Assembly (NCBI GenBank): GCA_032871835.1
Contig: CM065297.1
Location: 43,897,098 to 43,961,097, forward strand
Source of the DNA: Dipteronia dyeriana
Lineage: Eukaryota; Streptophyta; Magnoliopsida; Sapindales; Sapindaceae
DNA length: 64,000 bases
Direction: 5' to 3'
Shown here: positions 23,316 through 34,212 of the stretch, in pieces
Numbering within the stretch: position 1 is the stretch's first letter
Layout: the number at the start of each line of letters is the position of its first letter
Translations under genes and position numbers: made by a program
Notes under the pieces: generated by a model
Databases searched by the model: none
The model's input: only the letters and a program-made list of their open reading frames with translations
What the model was told of the DNA's origin: nothing

Positions 23316-23704
23316 AAAATATGGATAGAATCTATGACTAGTGATAATTTCATGTGGTACTTCAACTCCATTTCGCTGTCTGAATAACTGATCTTCCGAG
23401 GAAATGAATGCCCTCAACACCTCATGAAAATGTCTACTTATGGTCTCAACTAATCAGCGAAAAAAGAAAGAGATAGTTCGATTTTTAGCATTATGTGCTA
23501 ATACATACAAAAACTTTGCAACTTGTTCTTCAACTATTGCTTTTTTATATATACGAGGCGACCGGTATCTCGTAGTAATTCACACAACCTAGCAAATGTC
23601 AATGGACTCATTCTTATTATGTTACGATATTTCTCATTGGTACTAACTTGTTGCATGTGCTCATTACGAACTTTTTGGTTCTCTACACTATTGTTCATAA
23701 ACAT
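23316..23704 (-). pseudogene. PIF/Harbinger transposase, N-terminal half
   Basis: On minus from about 23704: MFMNNSVENQKV, then EKYRNIIRMSPLTFARLCEL, IVEEQVAKFLYVLAHNAKNR and LVETISRHFHEVLRAFISSE. These are the conserved blocks that precede the DDE core in plant PIF/Harbinger transposases (DUF8040-like region). One stop interrupts (near 23455). The reading continues to EVPHEIITSHRFYPYFK near 23320 and then meets the insertion at 23315. Its continuation, the catalytic half, begins at 11237. The two halves together are close to a full-length transposase of this family. Confidence 0.87.
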
Positions 23705-24240
23705 CCTATCAACATAATTTTAAAAATAGTGTAAATCCAAAATATAAATAAATTGGAGCAAATGAAAAACGAGATGCACTGCTGCCATACACCTTTGTCT
23801 TTACCAATCACTAAAAAATCTTCTACATCTTTGATCTTGTGTCTCTTGAATATCTTCCCAATTTTCACCCCAACTCAATCCCATATTCTCCTCTTCATCC
23901 ATTTATGCATCGTCCCAAGTTAGTTTCAAATTTTCCTTAACATTCATTTCAGTTTCATTCCAAGTAAGTGCCAAATTTTCCTTTCTATCCATCTAATTAC
24001 CATATTTTCAGTTATTAACAATGTATGATGCACAAAAATAATGGATGACATATGGCAATAATATAAAAATATAAATAAGATATATTTATGCAACAATTCA
24101 AATAAGTAAGCATTTTCAAATGTATTTTATCTTTGATGCCCCTTTTGTATTTAAGCAACAAGTTATGATTTAATATTTTTATTTTTATTTTGAATCCTAT
24201 GATACAAATAGAAACAAATGGGAAGGACCTTCCCATACCA
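23705..24240. other. Upstream flank of the Harbinger gene
   Basis: Contains a roughly 60-bp imperfect direct repeat (about 23915-23990, units around AGTTTCATTCCAAGTAAGTGCC / TCGTCCCAAGTTAGTTTCAA). No convincing gene. Terminal inverted repeats of the Harbinger element were not located. Confidence 0.35.
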
Positions 24241-25112
24241 AATCAATTCATTAGACAAGGATACACCTATAATAATACATTAAACTTTGAGATAAGACAT
24301 TAAAATTGGTTGTGACACTTGAGGGATTAGGTCCTCCCAAACAACAAAAGTTGTGTTTACAAAAAAAAAAAATATTCGTTTCAATTGAATGAATAAAGTA
24401 AAGCTATGTACAATAGGTTGCTCCAACATTTACTTCCAAGAGAATAGGAATAAACTATAACATAAAATAATAGATAGTTCACCTATCTACTTCAACTTTT
24501 AAGGAGAAAAATAAGGAATAAAACACGGAAACTCAATAAGTAACAATGTAGCACTAAACTAAAGTCCAAGGTCCATGTTATACAAATACATTTCACACAA
24601 GAATGCAAACTTCATAGATATAGTCTACATACATGCATTTTCCAAAACTTATCAATTCTATGCCAATGCATGAGCATTCAAAGTCAAGTATGTGAATGTG
24701 TTATAAATGGTGCACAACTATGCAAGGACGCATATGTATGAATTGTGTGTGTGTGCACCTAAGCCTTGAAAGAGAAAAGAGATCTTAATATATCTTTGTA
24801 GAACAATGAAACACATTTCTCGTTGAAGACTTGATCTTGCTTGATGAGTTACCAAATCTTCTTTGAAGCTTGAATCATCATCAATCTAAGACAACTAATC
24901 AATAAAACATGATCTAAAAGCAATAAAAAAAAGATTTACTCAAGATCATTACTTCTCATGAGAGTAGCTTTCAAAGAATGTGAAGCTTATAATTTTCAAA
25001 ATATGCCACTCAACATTCAAACATATAATTCACACATCATGATTAAGATCAATATGAACAATATCACTAAAAGATCTTAAAAGAGCATGTGTCAATGAGA
25101 ACCATATGAATG
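24241..25112. other. AT-rich stretch, no gene seen
   Basis: Degenerate sequence left of the Sirevirus-like remnants. It includes a short GT run (about 24738-24750). It could be further decayed copia internal or LTR sequence, but I cannot show it. Confidence 0.35.
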
Positions 25113-25722
25113 CTATGCCAGTTCACTAATATGACATGTTACATGATGTAATGCAAACATAGAGTTGAAAGATGAAAAGCTAGAAAGCAAGTTAGCAAGC
25201 TTTTCCATCAAATGCAAAGCCTTCGCTCTTTTTATGAGCTCTCTTGGCTTGTTTGTCTTCATGACATAAGTTATTGGTGTTTGTTTTCCAATAACTGTTT
25301 GGTCTTCATGATTATCAGCTCCTCTTCCATGCATTTGATCATTTCCTTCAAGAAAAAAAAAACAAATTATTAGCAAAATCACTTGCTAGACTATCTAACA
25401 CAAGAGCCTCTTCAACCATCTTCTTTTCTGAACAATTGATCACTTTATTTTTCACTTCAACTTCCTTCAACGCTTCATCTCTTTCCTTGTCAAAAGTTTG
25501 AACTATTGCCATCAAGAAGAAGTTGGTGGTCTCTGACTTGCAATCCTCTTCATTGAGTTGCAAAGACAAGTGATCATGTCTAGATCGATCATCCTTCTGA
25601 AAAGCTTTTTCTTCTTTGCTTTTGTCACTAACACTCTTTTCAAGCTTATCAACAAAATTGTTAGTAGACAAATGAAATATAAAACAAGAAGAACCTTTTT
25701 CATAATCAACAAAAGAGGACAA
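25113..25722 (-). pseudogene. Possible decayed internal (gag-like) region of a copia element
   Basis: Two overlapping open stretches (25722-25348 and 25382-25113) encode charged, Lys/Glu-rich segments such as KERDEALKEVEVKNKVIN. They lie just inside a primer binding site (25812-25826) and left LTR, where gag of the minus-strand element belongs. No zinc knuckle or recognised domain is visible, so the call rests on position and composition only. Confidence 0.3.
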
Positions 25723-25811
25723 TCACTACAAAAAAAATATAGACTAAAGGTTGTTATTCATGATTAGTAAATAACCTTGCAGCACCCAAATCACACTAAT
25801 TACTTTAAGAG

Positions 25812-25826
25812 ACCTGCTCTGATACC
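25812..25826 (-). other. Primer binding site, initiator tRNA-Met type
   Basis: Minus strand reads TGGTATCAGAGCAGG, the classic plant copia PBS. It lies a few bases from the start of the LTR at about 25829. Confidence 0.85.
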
Positions 25827-26394
25827 AAACAAAAATACCTACAAGATTATACTAAACAACCTAGAGGGGGTGAATAGGTTGACTCTCTAATTTTAAAAAA
25901 AAAATCGAGACTTGTAACAAAACCTTAGTGAGCATACAAATTAACATTCAACATAAGTGTTATGAGAAAATAATTTGTTCACGTATGCTCAAATCGCCAC
26001 CCTTAGTCTACAAAACATACAATAAGATTCAATGTATCTTATGAACAAATATATTCAATGTAGAGTGAATTCCATTAGTCATAATTAGAGTATTACAATA
26101 TGATACTTTACAACTTGAATGGAATATCACAAGATACAAAGTTATCTAACAAATACACACAATATTATGTAAGGAAGTCAATTACAAATACGACAATATA
26201 CAAAATATACAAATATGACAATATTTAATTTCGGAGCTCTAAGTCTAAATGGGGAAGAAGATAACATAATAAAGAGCAAAAAAAAACAGCATCGTTTTGA
26301 CAAAAAACTGCCTAGATTCATATAATGCGCGGGTCTATGCGCTGGTCCTTAACCATGTAGTGACCCACGCATTCCCGTGTAGTAACCGTGCAAG

Positions 26395-26399
26395 TGTCC
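26395..26399 (+). other. Target-site duplication TGTCC (left)
   Basis: TGTCC before the insertion. The second copy is at 28050-28054. The uninterrupted paralog at about 33333 has TGTCC once. Confidence 0.85.
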
Positions 26400-28049
26400 T
26401 GATCGGTCTATTTCTATACGTATTTTAGGTCCCCATTTCCTATTATTTGTGCTTTGTTCTTGGGTGAAATTAGGTATTTTATGTGTTTGTTGAGCATGTA
26501 TAGGTCACATTCCATTCAAGAGGTGTTGAATGTTATTTTGAAGAAAAAGAGTAAAAAGTTGAATTTCAGCCAATGCAGAACAGCTATATTGCAGGGATCT
26601 CCGATCGAATTGTGTGTCCTACCACCTATGGATGGAAAGCCCCAAAAGTCTAGTTTCTGGTGCACTTTTCAGATCACAATTTCGATATTCCTAGAAGAGG
26701 TTATGCCTATTTTAGTACTCGATGGTCAGATCAGTCATAATTCTATGAATAATGACGGGATTTATTTTGCAAGTTGTCGGAATGAGAAATATTTCCTTCT
26801 TGGAATTGTTTGGGAGTCTTGTGCAAACAAGTTGACACCTAATCCTAATCTTCCTTCCATAAGTAGACTTTTTATTGGATTAGGAAAGAAATAAAATCCC
26901 AAAAAGGGGCTTAGCATCTACACCTATTTAAACCCCATGTGAACCCCTAATTTCGAGATATACAAGCCAAGGGAGGTCCCAAGCCACCAAGGGGGCCGTC
27001 CCCCGCCACTTCATCACCATATATCACCTCATAACTTCCATTCATCTTTACACATCGAATATTCAAAAACGAAGAACAATTCATCATTGAAGACTTGAAG
27101 AACTCATTAAAGGCCAAGATGGGTTTTATCTTTTCGTTCTCTTTCCCTTCTATTTTCATGATGTATAACTAATTTCATTACTAGGGAATCAATGTGAACC
27201 TTTTGTGAATGCTCATGTTTGGATTAATAATATTATTTCATCAACTCGATTCTTGATTTGCTCATTGCTCTAATTGCTTAACTCTCATTAGTTTTAATAT
27301 TTATTCACACAATAGATCAAGGTGGATATCTGAGAATTAGGGTTAGAGTATAGACCAAACCTAACCTTGATTAATGCTCTTTTGAACGAATAAAATTTTA
27401 TCTTTAGCATAGACCAAGCAAAGTATAAAATTTGGTTCTTATTTCTTATGCTTAACGGGTTTCCGATCACTGTTCACACCATAGACCAAAGGTGAATAGT
27501 GGTTGGGAATACTTGACTCATCCCGCGATCATACGGTAATAGTCATATTAAAGATAAAGAATGAACCCTTGAATTGATCGAATCTTTTTACAAATTAATC
27601 CATGCATTGAGTGTTTATAATTGGGGATCATTGATGACCTAGTGTTTTCTCACCCTTGACCACAACCCAATCCTTTCAATTGTTTTCTTTAGTTTAATTT
27701 AATTTAGTTTTAGTTATAATTCAATCTTCAAACAATAATTTGGTTACTTTCAATTTAGATTTAATTAGAATTAGTCTTAATAGATAAATCTCTAGTCCTC
27801 GTGGGAACGATCCTTACTTGTCGTTGTACTTATCTTCACGATTCGTGCACTTGCGAGTACTGTTTTTATAACTACGGTTTTACATCCATTAAGTTTTTGG
27901 CGCTGCTGTCGTGGATTAGTTGAATTTATTGGTTATTTATAGTTTCAGTTTTAGTTTAATTTTTTTTTTTAGTAGTAGAGTCATTAGTTAATAGTTTTTA
28001 TTTTCTTTTTTATTTCTTGTTTTCTTTTCAGGTACAATGGACTTCATCA
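26400..28049 (+). mobile_element. 1650-bp TSD-flanked LTR-like insertion with an internal PBS-like site
   Basis: Starts TGATCGGTC and ends CTTCATCA, so TG/CA ends, with the 5-bp duplication TGTCC. It carries text typical of long gypsy (Athila-like) LTR ends: GGGAACGATCCTTACTTG near 27801 and GTGCACTTGCGAG near 27845. At about 27897-27915 it has TTTTTGGCGCTGCTGTCG, close to the TGGCGCCG-type PBS. A 146-codon open stretch (26454-26894) has no recognised domain. If the site is a real PBS, the insertion is an LTR plus about 150 bp of leader; if not, it is a plain solo LTR. Confidence 0.75.
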
Positions 28050-28554
28050 TGTCCGCGCATGGAGACTAAAAAACACCGTCAGGTCATTGAGTGGGTGAAT
28101 GCGCGGGTCGGACCCGCACATAACCAGCACACTGGGAATTCAACATCCCAGTCCCATTTTCAAGAGGCTCGAAACATGAACAAACGACATCCAAACCTTT
28201 CATTTAATATACCGTTGGAAAGGTATGGAGGTCTACTTTCTACTCCAATTAACAAAACATGATTTGGATTATGAAAGAAAGTGTTATGGTCAAATGAGTG
28301 GCCAAAGGTCAGATTTGGACTTTAACAAGAATGCCTAAACTCATGGAATAAAACCATGTAACCAAAGACCAAACTAAGAGAAGAGTGGGACCTTTTCAAA
28401 TGGTCACTCAGTGCGCTAAAACAAGCACACCATCATGCAAGCACGAATGTATTTGATCAAGCAACGAAATATGAATTAAACCCACAACAAACGCCCTATG
28501 AATGCACATAGACATCAATGAAGCACACAAATATAACAAATCAATTGCAATTAA

Positions 28555-28555
<1 letters not shown>

Positions 28556-28599
<44 letters not shown>
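28556..28599 (+). repeat. (GT)n(GA)n microsatellite
   Basis: About 9 GT units followed by about 11 GA units, inside LTR A. LTR B has a related pure (GT)n at 33835-33860. Confidence 0.9.
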
Positions 28600-28893
28600 C
28601 AACACATAATGCATGTCAATACAAATGCAAATATGTGATCAATATAAACATGCAAGAAGAGATATCAAAACTTGAATGCACACTCATATAAACACATAAC
28701 ATATACGAATAAGAAATATGCACGAGTTGTAAGTTGTGCAACTATATCTCCTCAATGAAATTAAGTAAGAGATATACCTTAGATGCTTGAGCTTGGTCAT
28801 GAACAAGGATCACCTAAACTACCTTTACATGCTCATTCCTCAATATGTGGTTTCTCAATCGAAATAAGCCAATCAAAAACCGAGAAACTTACA

Positions 28894-28908
28894 ACCTCCC
28901 TCTTTGGC
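28894..28908 (-). other. Polypurine tract next to LTR A
   Basis: Minus strand reads CCAAAGAGGGAGGT immediately before the LTR start TGTAAG, placing LTR A as the 3' LTR of the internal region to its right. Confidence 0.6.
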
Positions 28909-30131
28909 TATTTCATGAAAAAACTACCACTCACATATCATCCTCACAAATAAACAAAACAAAAGACATGGGGTCAATAAAATTTTTCTACATTACAAAG
29001 AGATGCCTATACACTAGGTCTTTATGTCATCCATCTCTTGTAGAAACAACATCCCTACAAAATAATGTAACCACACTTTCCAAGACAAGTGTATGTGAGG
29101 TGATCAAGAAAGATAAAAAAAATACCAACAATTTGCAAACAACAATAACAAGCACCATGCAATAACAATGCAAATGCAAATGCTCCCCCTAAATAGGTTA
29201 ACTCCCCCTCAACAAGTCAATCTCCCCTCAAGTGCAACTCTCAATTCCCCATCAATCATGCCACTTTCAACTCCCCCTAAATCCACACTACTCCCCCTTT
29301 ATGTCATGAGATAGACAAAGGAGTATCCCTTTAAGGAAGCATTAGCAGGGAGAGCTTATGGTATAAGACATGCATAATCATATACGAAAATTTATCCAAC
29401 TCAATTAAGAGGAGAGAATTAAGGAGTTTTATTACATGAAAAGTTTGTGAATGAATGCTTTGCATACAAGACAAGTTGTATTCAAAATCAAAATCATGGT
29501 ATTTGGCAAAGCAAAATAACAAGGGTTTCTAAGAGAATTCAAACCAAAATCACCCTTTGTCATGGAAGCACAAGATACAGATTTTAAAATAGATTCATTC
29601 AAGAGCAACTATATCAAACTTTACAAGCAAAACAAGACATGAACGACTATTGCGCCCTTTTTAATTTTTCCGGGTGGAATGCCCGTATGATAGTAACCTT
29701 GTTCGACAAATAAAGAGAGAGAGAGACTTTTGGATTGTAAAATCCTTGAAATGGATACAAGATCCTTATTGATTGAAGTCTTAAAATCACTTTCACACAT
29801 AAATTTTTACATTCATTATAGAGCATTCAATAATTTCATCATGCATATCAATTTAAGCATGTCAAGGATAGAATCATCATGTCATGGAGATCAATTCTAG
29901 GTCATTCAAATTTAACTTTCCAATCAGTTATCCTAGTCTAAAAATGCATGTTTGGTCATAAATAAGACATGGATTGCATGTAGAGTAAAATTGTACACTT
30001 ATAAAAATATATATGTACAACCAATCATCTCAAGCAACTAATAAAAGAGCATAAATATTATCAATGAGCACAATGCAATGCCAATTTGCTCTCTTTGCTT
30101 GAGCTCCCCATATGGGGTCAATCAAAACAAC
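28909..30131. other. Non-coding internal part of the Sirevirus-like element, with repeated polypurine tracts
   Basis: No pol domain is left. Between about 29184 and 29305 the plus strand shows CTCCCCC(T) about five times (29184, 29203, 29222, 29270, 29291), so the element's strand has a cluster of AGGGGGAG tracts. Multiple PPTs upstream of the 3' LTR are a described hallmark of Sireviruses. Integrase, reverse transcriptase and RNase H are missing, so about 3 kb of pol was deleted or never present. Confidence 0.6.
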
Positions 30132-32100
30132 TCAAGAGGGGATGTGAGTCCCTAAAGACTTACCAAGTCCATTGCACCTAGTTGAGCCTATGGGTGAACC
30201 CTTTGCACAATGGCATGTGGGATCATCTTTTCTAATCCACTTAGGTGACACATTATCGTTCCTAGTGGTTAAGGTCATCATATTACTCCTAGGATAATTG
30301 ACACTAGATCTCCTAGGCACATGCATATTGGCTATAGCCCTTTTTCTTTCAATCATGATCTTAGTTCTACAAACGTTAATGTACATGAAGCAATTTGGTC
30401 TAATATGACCATCAACACCACAAAAATGACATGAAGGAATAAAATAAGAGGTCATACCATTCCTTTGTGAGGACAAAGGTGTTTTTCCATGTCTCTTTCC
30501 TTTGGTGTGGTATTGGTTCTCTTCTCCTTTGTTGTTGAGTTGGAGAAGGTTGCTTCCTTGGTTGAGCTTGCATGAATTGCTTCTTGGCTTGATGGTATTT
30601 GGGTTGAGGAAGGCTTGCTTGATATGCTCTCATTGGTTGAGCTTGTGCATGAATCCTTAGTGCCACCTTGACTTGGACATTCTTAGAGCACTTTCCCAGT
30701 TCAATTTTCTTCCTATGATGAAGTGAAGGAATGGGCTCTTTGAGCTTCATGCCTTTGACAAATATCATCTTGCTTGGAGTTGAGGTCTCCTTATCATCTT
30801 GAAACCTTAGACCTGTCTTGTCACTTGGCTTCTTGCTAACTCCCAACAAATGGTCAAGCTTCTCTACACTCAAAGACATCTTCACAATAAACTCTCTAGC
30901 CTCTCTAAGCTTCTCTTCCATCAAGGCTTCATTTATCTTAGCTATCTTCACTTTATCATTCAAGTGACCCACTTTAGTTGATAGCTTGAGGTTCTCTTTC
31001 TTTAGTCTTCGAACCTCTTTCTTAATGAACCCTTCAAAGTTTGTGCTCTCTATATTTCCATTTGTAGAGTGAGATAAGGAACCCTCATCACTAGAGTCAC
31101 TACAAGTGTCACTTGTTTCCAGATTGGCATCATCAACATAAGTAGCTTCATCTATCACTCTCATAGCTACTTTTTCATCACATCCTTTTTCAAGGTCACA
31201 AACTAAGGCTTTACTGCCTTTTTCTACATCTTCCACATGGGAGGCTCCAAAAGCCATGTAATCAAGAACATGCTTCTCATCACTTGAGAAATCTTCTTTA
31301 CTTCTACTATCACTTGATGAGGCGGCCACCACATTTCTTTTCTTTCTCTTCAAATTAGTACATTTGGAAGAAATGTAACCGATCCCGCTACACTCATAGC
31401 ATTGAATGCCTTTTCTTCTAGGTTTCCCTTGTCTTGGGTCAATCTTCTTCTTCTTCGAGTCATTCTTGTGAAGATTCATGAATTTCTTGAATCTCTTCAC
31501 CATTAGAGTCAAGTCTTCATTCGAGTCATCATCCTCCTTCACAATCGTGAAGGTCGTCAATGCTATGCCTTTTTTCTTCTTCGGTGATGTGGATGTAGGA
31601 CTCCATCTAAATTCATAGGCCAATAGCTTTCCACTCACTTCGGTTTCCTCATGTTTCTTCTCTAGGATGTTCCAAGCTCCTCGTGCATTTTTGGTGATTT
31701 GGATGAGTTTGTATTGGTTCGTATCTATTGCACTAAGAAGAGCACACATTGCCTCATTGTTCCACTTCGATGCTTCAAGCTCTTGGGAACTCCATTGAGA
31801 CTTCTGCTTAGGCACACTACTTCCATCTTCGATGGCCATGATTGGTGGTGTGTATCCATCTTCAATCACCATCCAAACTCTATCATCTATTACAGAAAGG
31901 AAGGACTCCATCTTCGTCTTCCACAAAGAGTAATTATCTACCTTGAGCAATGGTGGTCTCACATCCGACACACCCTCTCTACTCACCCCAAAGTCACTCA
32001 TAGTGTTTGGGTTATAAATGACATGCAAATGCAATGCAATATAAAAAACATTATCAATCAAAATGCACAAAGCAAGACACACACAGAGAGCATGGATCAC
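30132..32100 (-). pseudogene. Gag of Sirevirus-like Ty1/copia element
   Basis: A long open frame (562 codons from 32100) likely starts at the ATG near 32001 (MSDFGVSREGVSDVRPPLLK). It has the UBN2/DUF4219-type gag N-terminus: YSLWKTKMESFLSVIDDRVW and QSQWSSQELEASKWNNEAMC-like blocks, ARGAWNILEKKHEET. A zinc knuckle at about 31400 reads CYECSGIGYISSKC, with the usual His replaced by Tyr. Acidic and coiled-coil segments follow. Near 30478 the phase shifts; the continuation (30476-30132) carries a second knuckle, CHFCGVDGHIRPNC. The second knuckle and the coiled coil fit Sirevirus gags. Pol is absent downstream. Confidence 0.82.
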
Positions 32101-32114
32101 CTAAGTATATCTAG

Positions 32115-32132
32115 GCACCGACTCTGATACCA
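32115..32132 (-). other. Primer binding site of the Sirevirus-like element
   Basis: Minus strand reads TGGTATCAGAGTCGGTGC two bases after the LTR end (ATTTCA), the initiator tRNA-Met type. Confidence 0.88.
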
Positions 32133-32134
32133 AT

Positions 32135-33830
32135 TGAAATTCCCTTAAAAGTGTGTATGGCCATACCTAGAGGGGGTGAATAGGTTTTAATCGAATCAAT
32201 TACAGTTTTTTTGATTAATCAATATTACAAAATATTACCCCAAATTATAAAGCATTCAATTAAACTAATTATGCTTAAAACAATAAATGGCACACGATAT
32301 ATACGTGGAAATCCTTCGATAAGGGAAAAACTACGGGTTATCCTTCTAGCCTCATCCGATCCTCGAATCCACTATTGTAATGATGTTTACAACCTAAGTT
32401 GACCACCTAGTCACACTTCAAGGTTACTAACCCACCACTACTACCCAACGGGCCTTAATTGTGATTCTCGGTCGACTTGTTTGTACACTAACCAATTATT
32501 CACAAGACTTAACCTCAATAAAGAGTCAAACAACCTAAGTAAATATGATGAATTATTCAAACATACAAGTAGTACTAGGCTACACTAAATGCTTATCTAG
32601 GAATTCAAAGAAGTCAATAAATGCAATTCCTAGATATCCATGTCTAAATGCAAGTGCAAGAAGACTTAACTAGATATAACTATGAGAAACTAATATATAA
32701 TTATCAAACAAAGGCCATTCAACAAAAGTTGTCATATAACATAGCAAAGAACAATTAATGCAATTAACAAATATAATTAATTAGACCTAAACAATATCTA
32801 AATGCAAAGCATATAGATTTAGCTAGAAGGGTAAAATCATCCTAAATTCTAGTTATCACAAAACATAATTCTCAACCAACAACCAACAACCAACAACCAA
32901 CTTCACAACCATGTCATAAAAGCTTTTAAACACAAGAACATGCATTTAATTTGCAATAAAAGCTAAAACCTAGGCATACATGTCATAGTAATGAAATAAT
33001 GAAGTCTAAGACATGCAGAGATTACCTAGTTATGAAACATAAGAAGACTCATGCTTGAATGAAAAAGAATGATGCTAGATGTTCATGGATGGAAGTTTGG
33101 TTGAGTAAAAAGGTGTTCTTGGGAGCTCTCTCTCTCTCTAGGAGTCAATTTCTCTCTCTTGGATTTTAATTTCGGAGCTCTAGGTCTAAATGGGGAAGAA
33201 GATAACATATATGTAGAGCAAAACCAAACGGCATCATTTTGACAAAAAATTGTTCAGATTCGCGTAGTGCGCGGGTATGTGCGATGGTCCATACCCCCGT
33301 AGTGACCCGTACATACCCGTGTAGTAACCGCACAAGTGTCCATGCACAGAGACTAAAAAAACATCCGTCAGCTCATTATGCGGGTGAATGCAGGGGTAGG
33401 ACCCGTGCACTGGGAATTCAACATCTTAGCCCCATTTTCAAGAGGCTTAAAAAATGACCAAACGGTATCCAAACCTTTCGTATAATATACTGTTGGAAAG
33501 GTATGAAGGTCTAATTTCTACTTCAATTATAAAAATATTATTTGGATGATGGTAGAAAGTGTTATGGTCAAATGAGTGACCAAAGGTCAGATTTAGACTT
33601 TAACAAGAATGTCCAAACTCATAGAATAAAACCATGTGACCAAAGACCAAACTAAGAGAAGAGTAGGACCTTCTCAAATGGTCACTCAGTACACTAAAAC
33701 AAGCACACCATCATGCAAGCACGGATATATCCGACCAAGCAACGAAAAGTGAATTAAACCCACAACAAACACATTATGAATTTACATAGACATCAATGAA
33801 ACACACATGTATAACAAATCAAATGCAAGT

Positions 33831-33865
<35 letters not shown>

Positions 33866-34077
33866 AGCAACATAATGCATATCAATATAAATGTAAAGAT
33901 GTGATCAATATAAACATGTAAGAAGAGATATCAAAACATGAATGCACACTCATATAAACACATAACGTATTTGAATAAGAAATATGCATGAGTTATGAGT
34001 GTGTGCAACTACATGCTCATTCCCCAATATGTGGTTTGTCAATCGAAATAAGCCAATCAAAAGCCGACGAACTTACA
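32135..34077 (-). repeat. Sirevirus-like copia LTR B (5' LTR)
   Basis: Minus reading starts TGTAAGTTCGTCGG at 34077 and ends CCCTTTTAAGGG-like then AATTTCA at 32135, 1943 bp. PBS and gag follow in the right order. Contains (GT)n at 33835-33860 and a CT run at 33126-33140. Blocks shared with LTR A are listed under that entry. Confidence 0.78.
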
Positions 34078-34212
34078 ATACCGAATATTCAAAGACACAC
34101 TTTAAACCTGGATTTTATTCATGTTATTAAAGCTTGAAATAAACATGTCCATGAAGCACATATTCAAGACTTTTGATGTAACACAAAAATGATAGAATCA
34201 CAAGATATGATA

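Larger units (their letters stand above)
25829..28893 (-). repeat. Sirevirus-like copia LTR A (with an internal insertion)
   Basis: On minus it begins TGTAAGTTTCTCGG (28893) and ends next to the PBS. Blocks shared with LTR B (32135-34077) include the CTAGAGGGGGTGAATAGG motif near 25860/32168, TTTCGGAGCTCTA near 26226/33169, and ATGTGGTTTCTCAATCGAAA near 28846/34029. A 1650-bp insertion (26400-28049) is absent from LTR B. Without it the LTR is about 1.4 kb, shorter than LTR B because part of 32.3-33.2 kb is missing. Confidence 0.75.

Noticed and set aside
10190..23704. Two separate Harbinger elements
   Set aside because: The halves are non-overlapping, in the same orientation, and separated exactly by a TSD-flanked insertion, so they are one gene.
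25725..25740. CACTACAAAAAAAA as a second CACTA terminus
   Set aside because: No subterminal repeats follow and the match to the longer terminal consensus is short. Chance is likely in A-rich sequence.
26454..26894. 146-codon open frame as a gene
   Set aside because: It lies wholly inside a TSD-flanked LTR-like insertion, has no recognised domain and shows no codon-like composition.
31699..32127. 142-codon plus-strand open frame
   Set aside because: It is the reverse shadow of the Sirevirus gag coding strand, with no domain of its own.
32115..32132. tRNA-Met gene
   Set aside because: Only the 18-base complement of a tRNA 3' end is present. Its place beside an LTR makes it a primer binding site; the same holds for 25812, 7808 and 50088.
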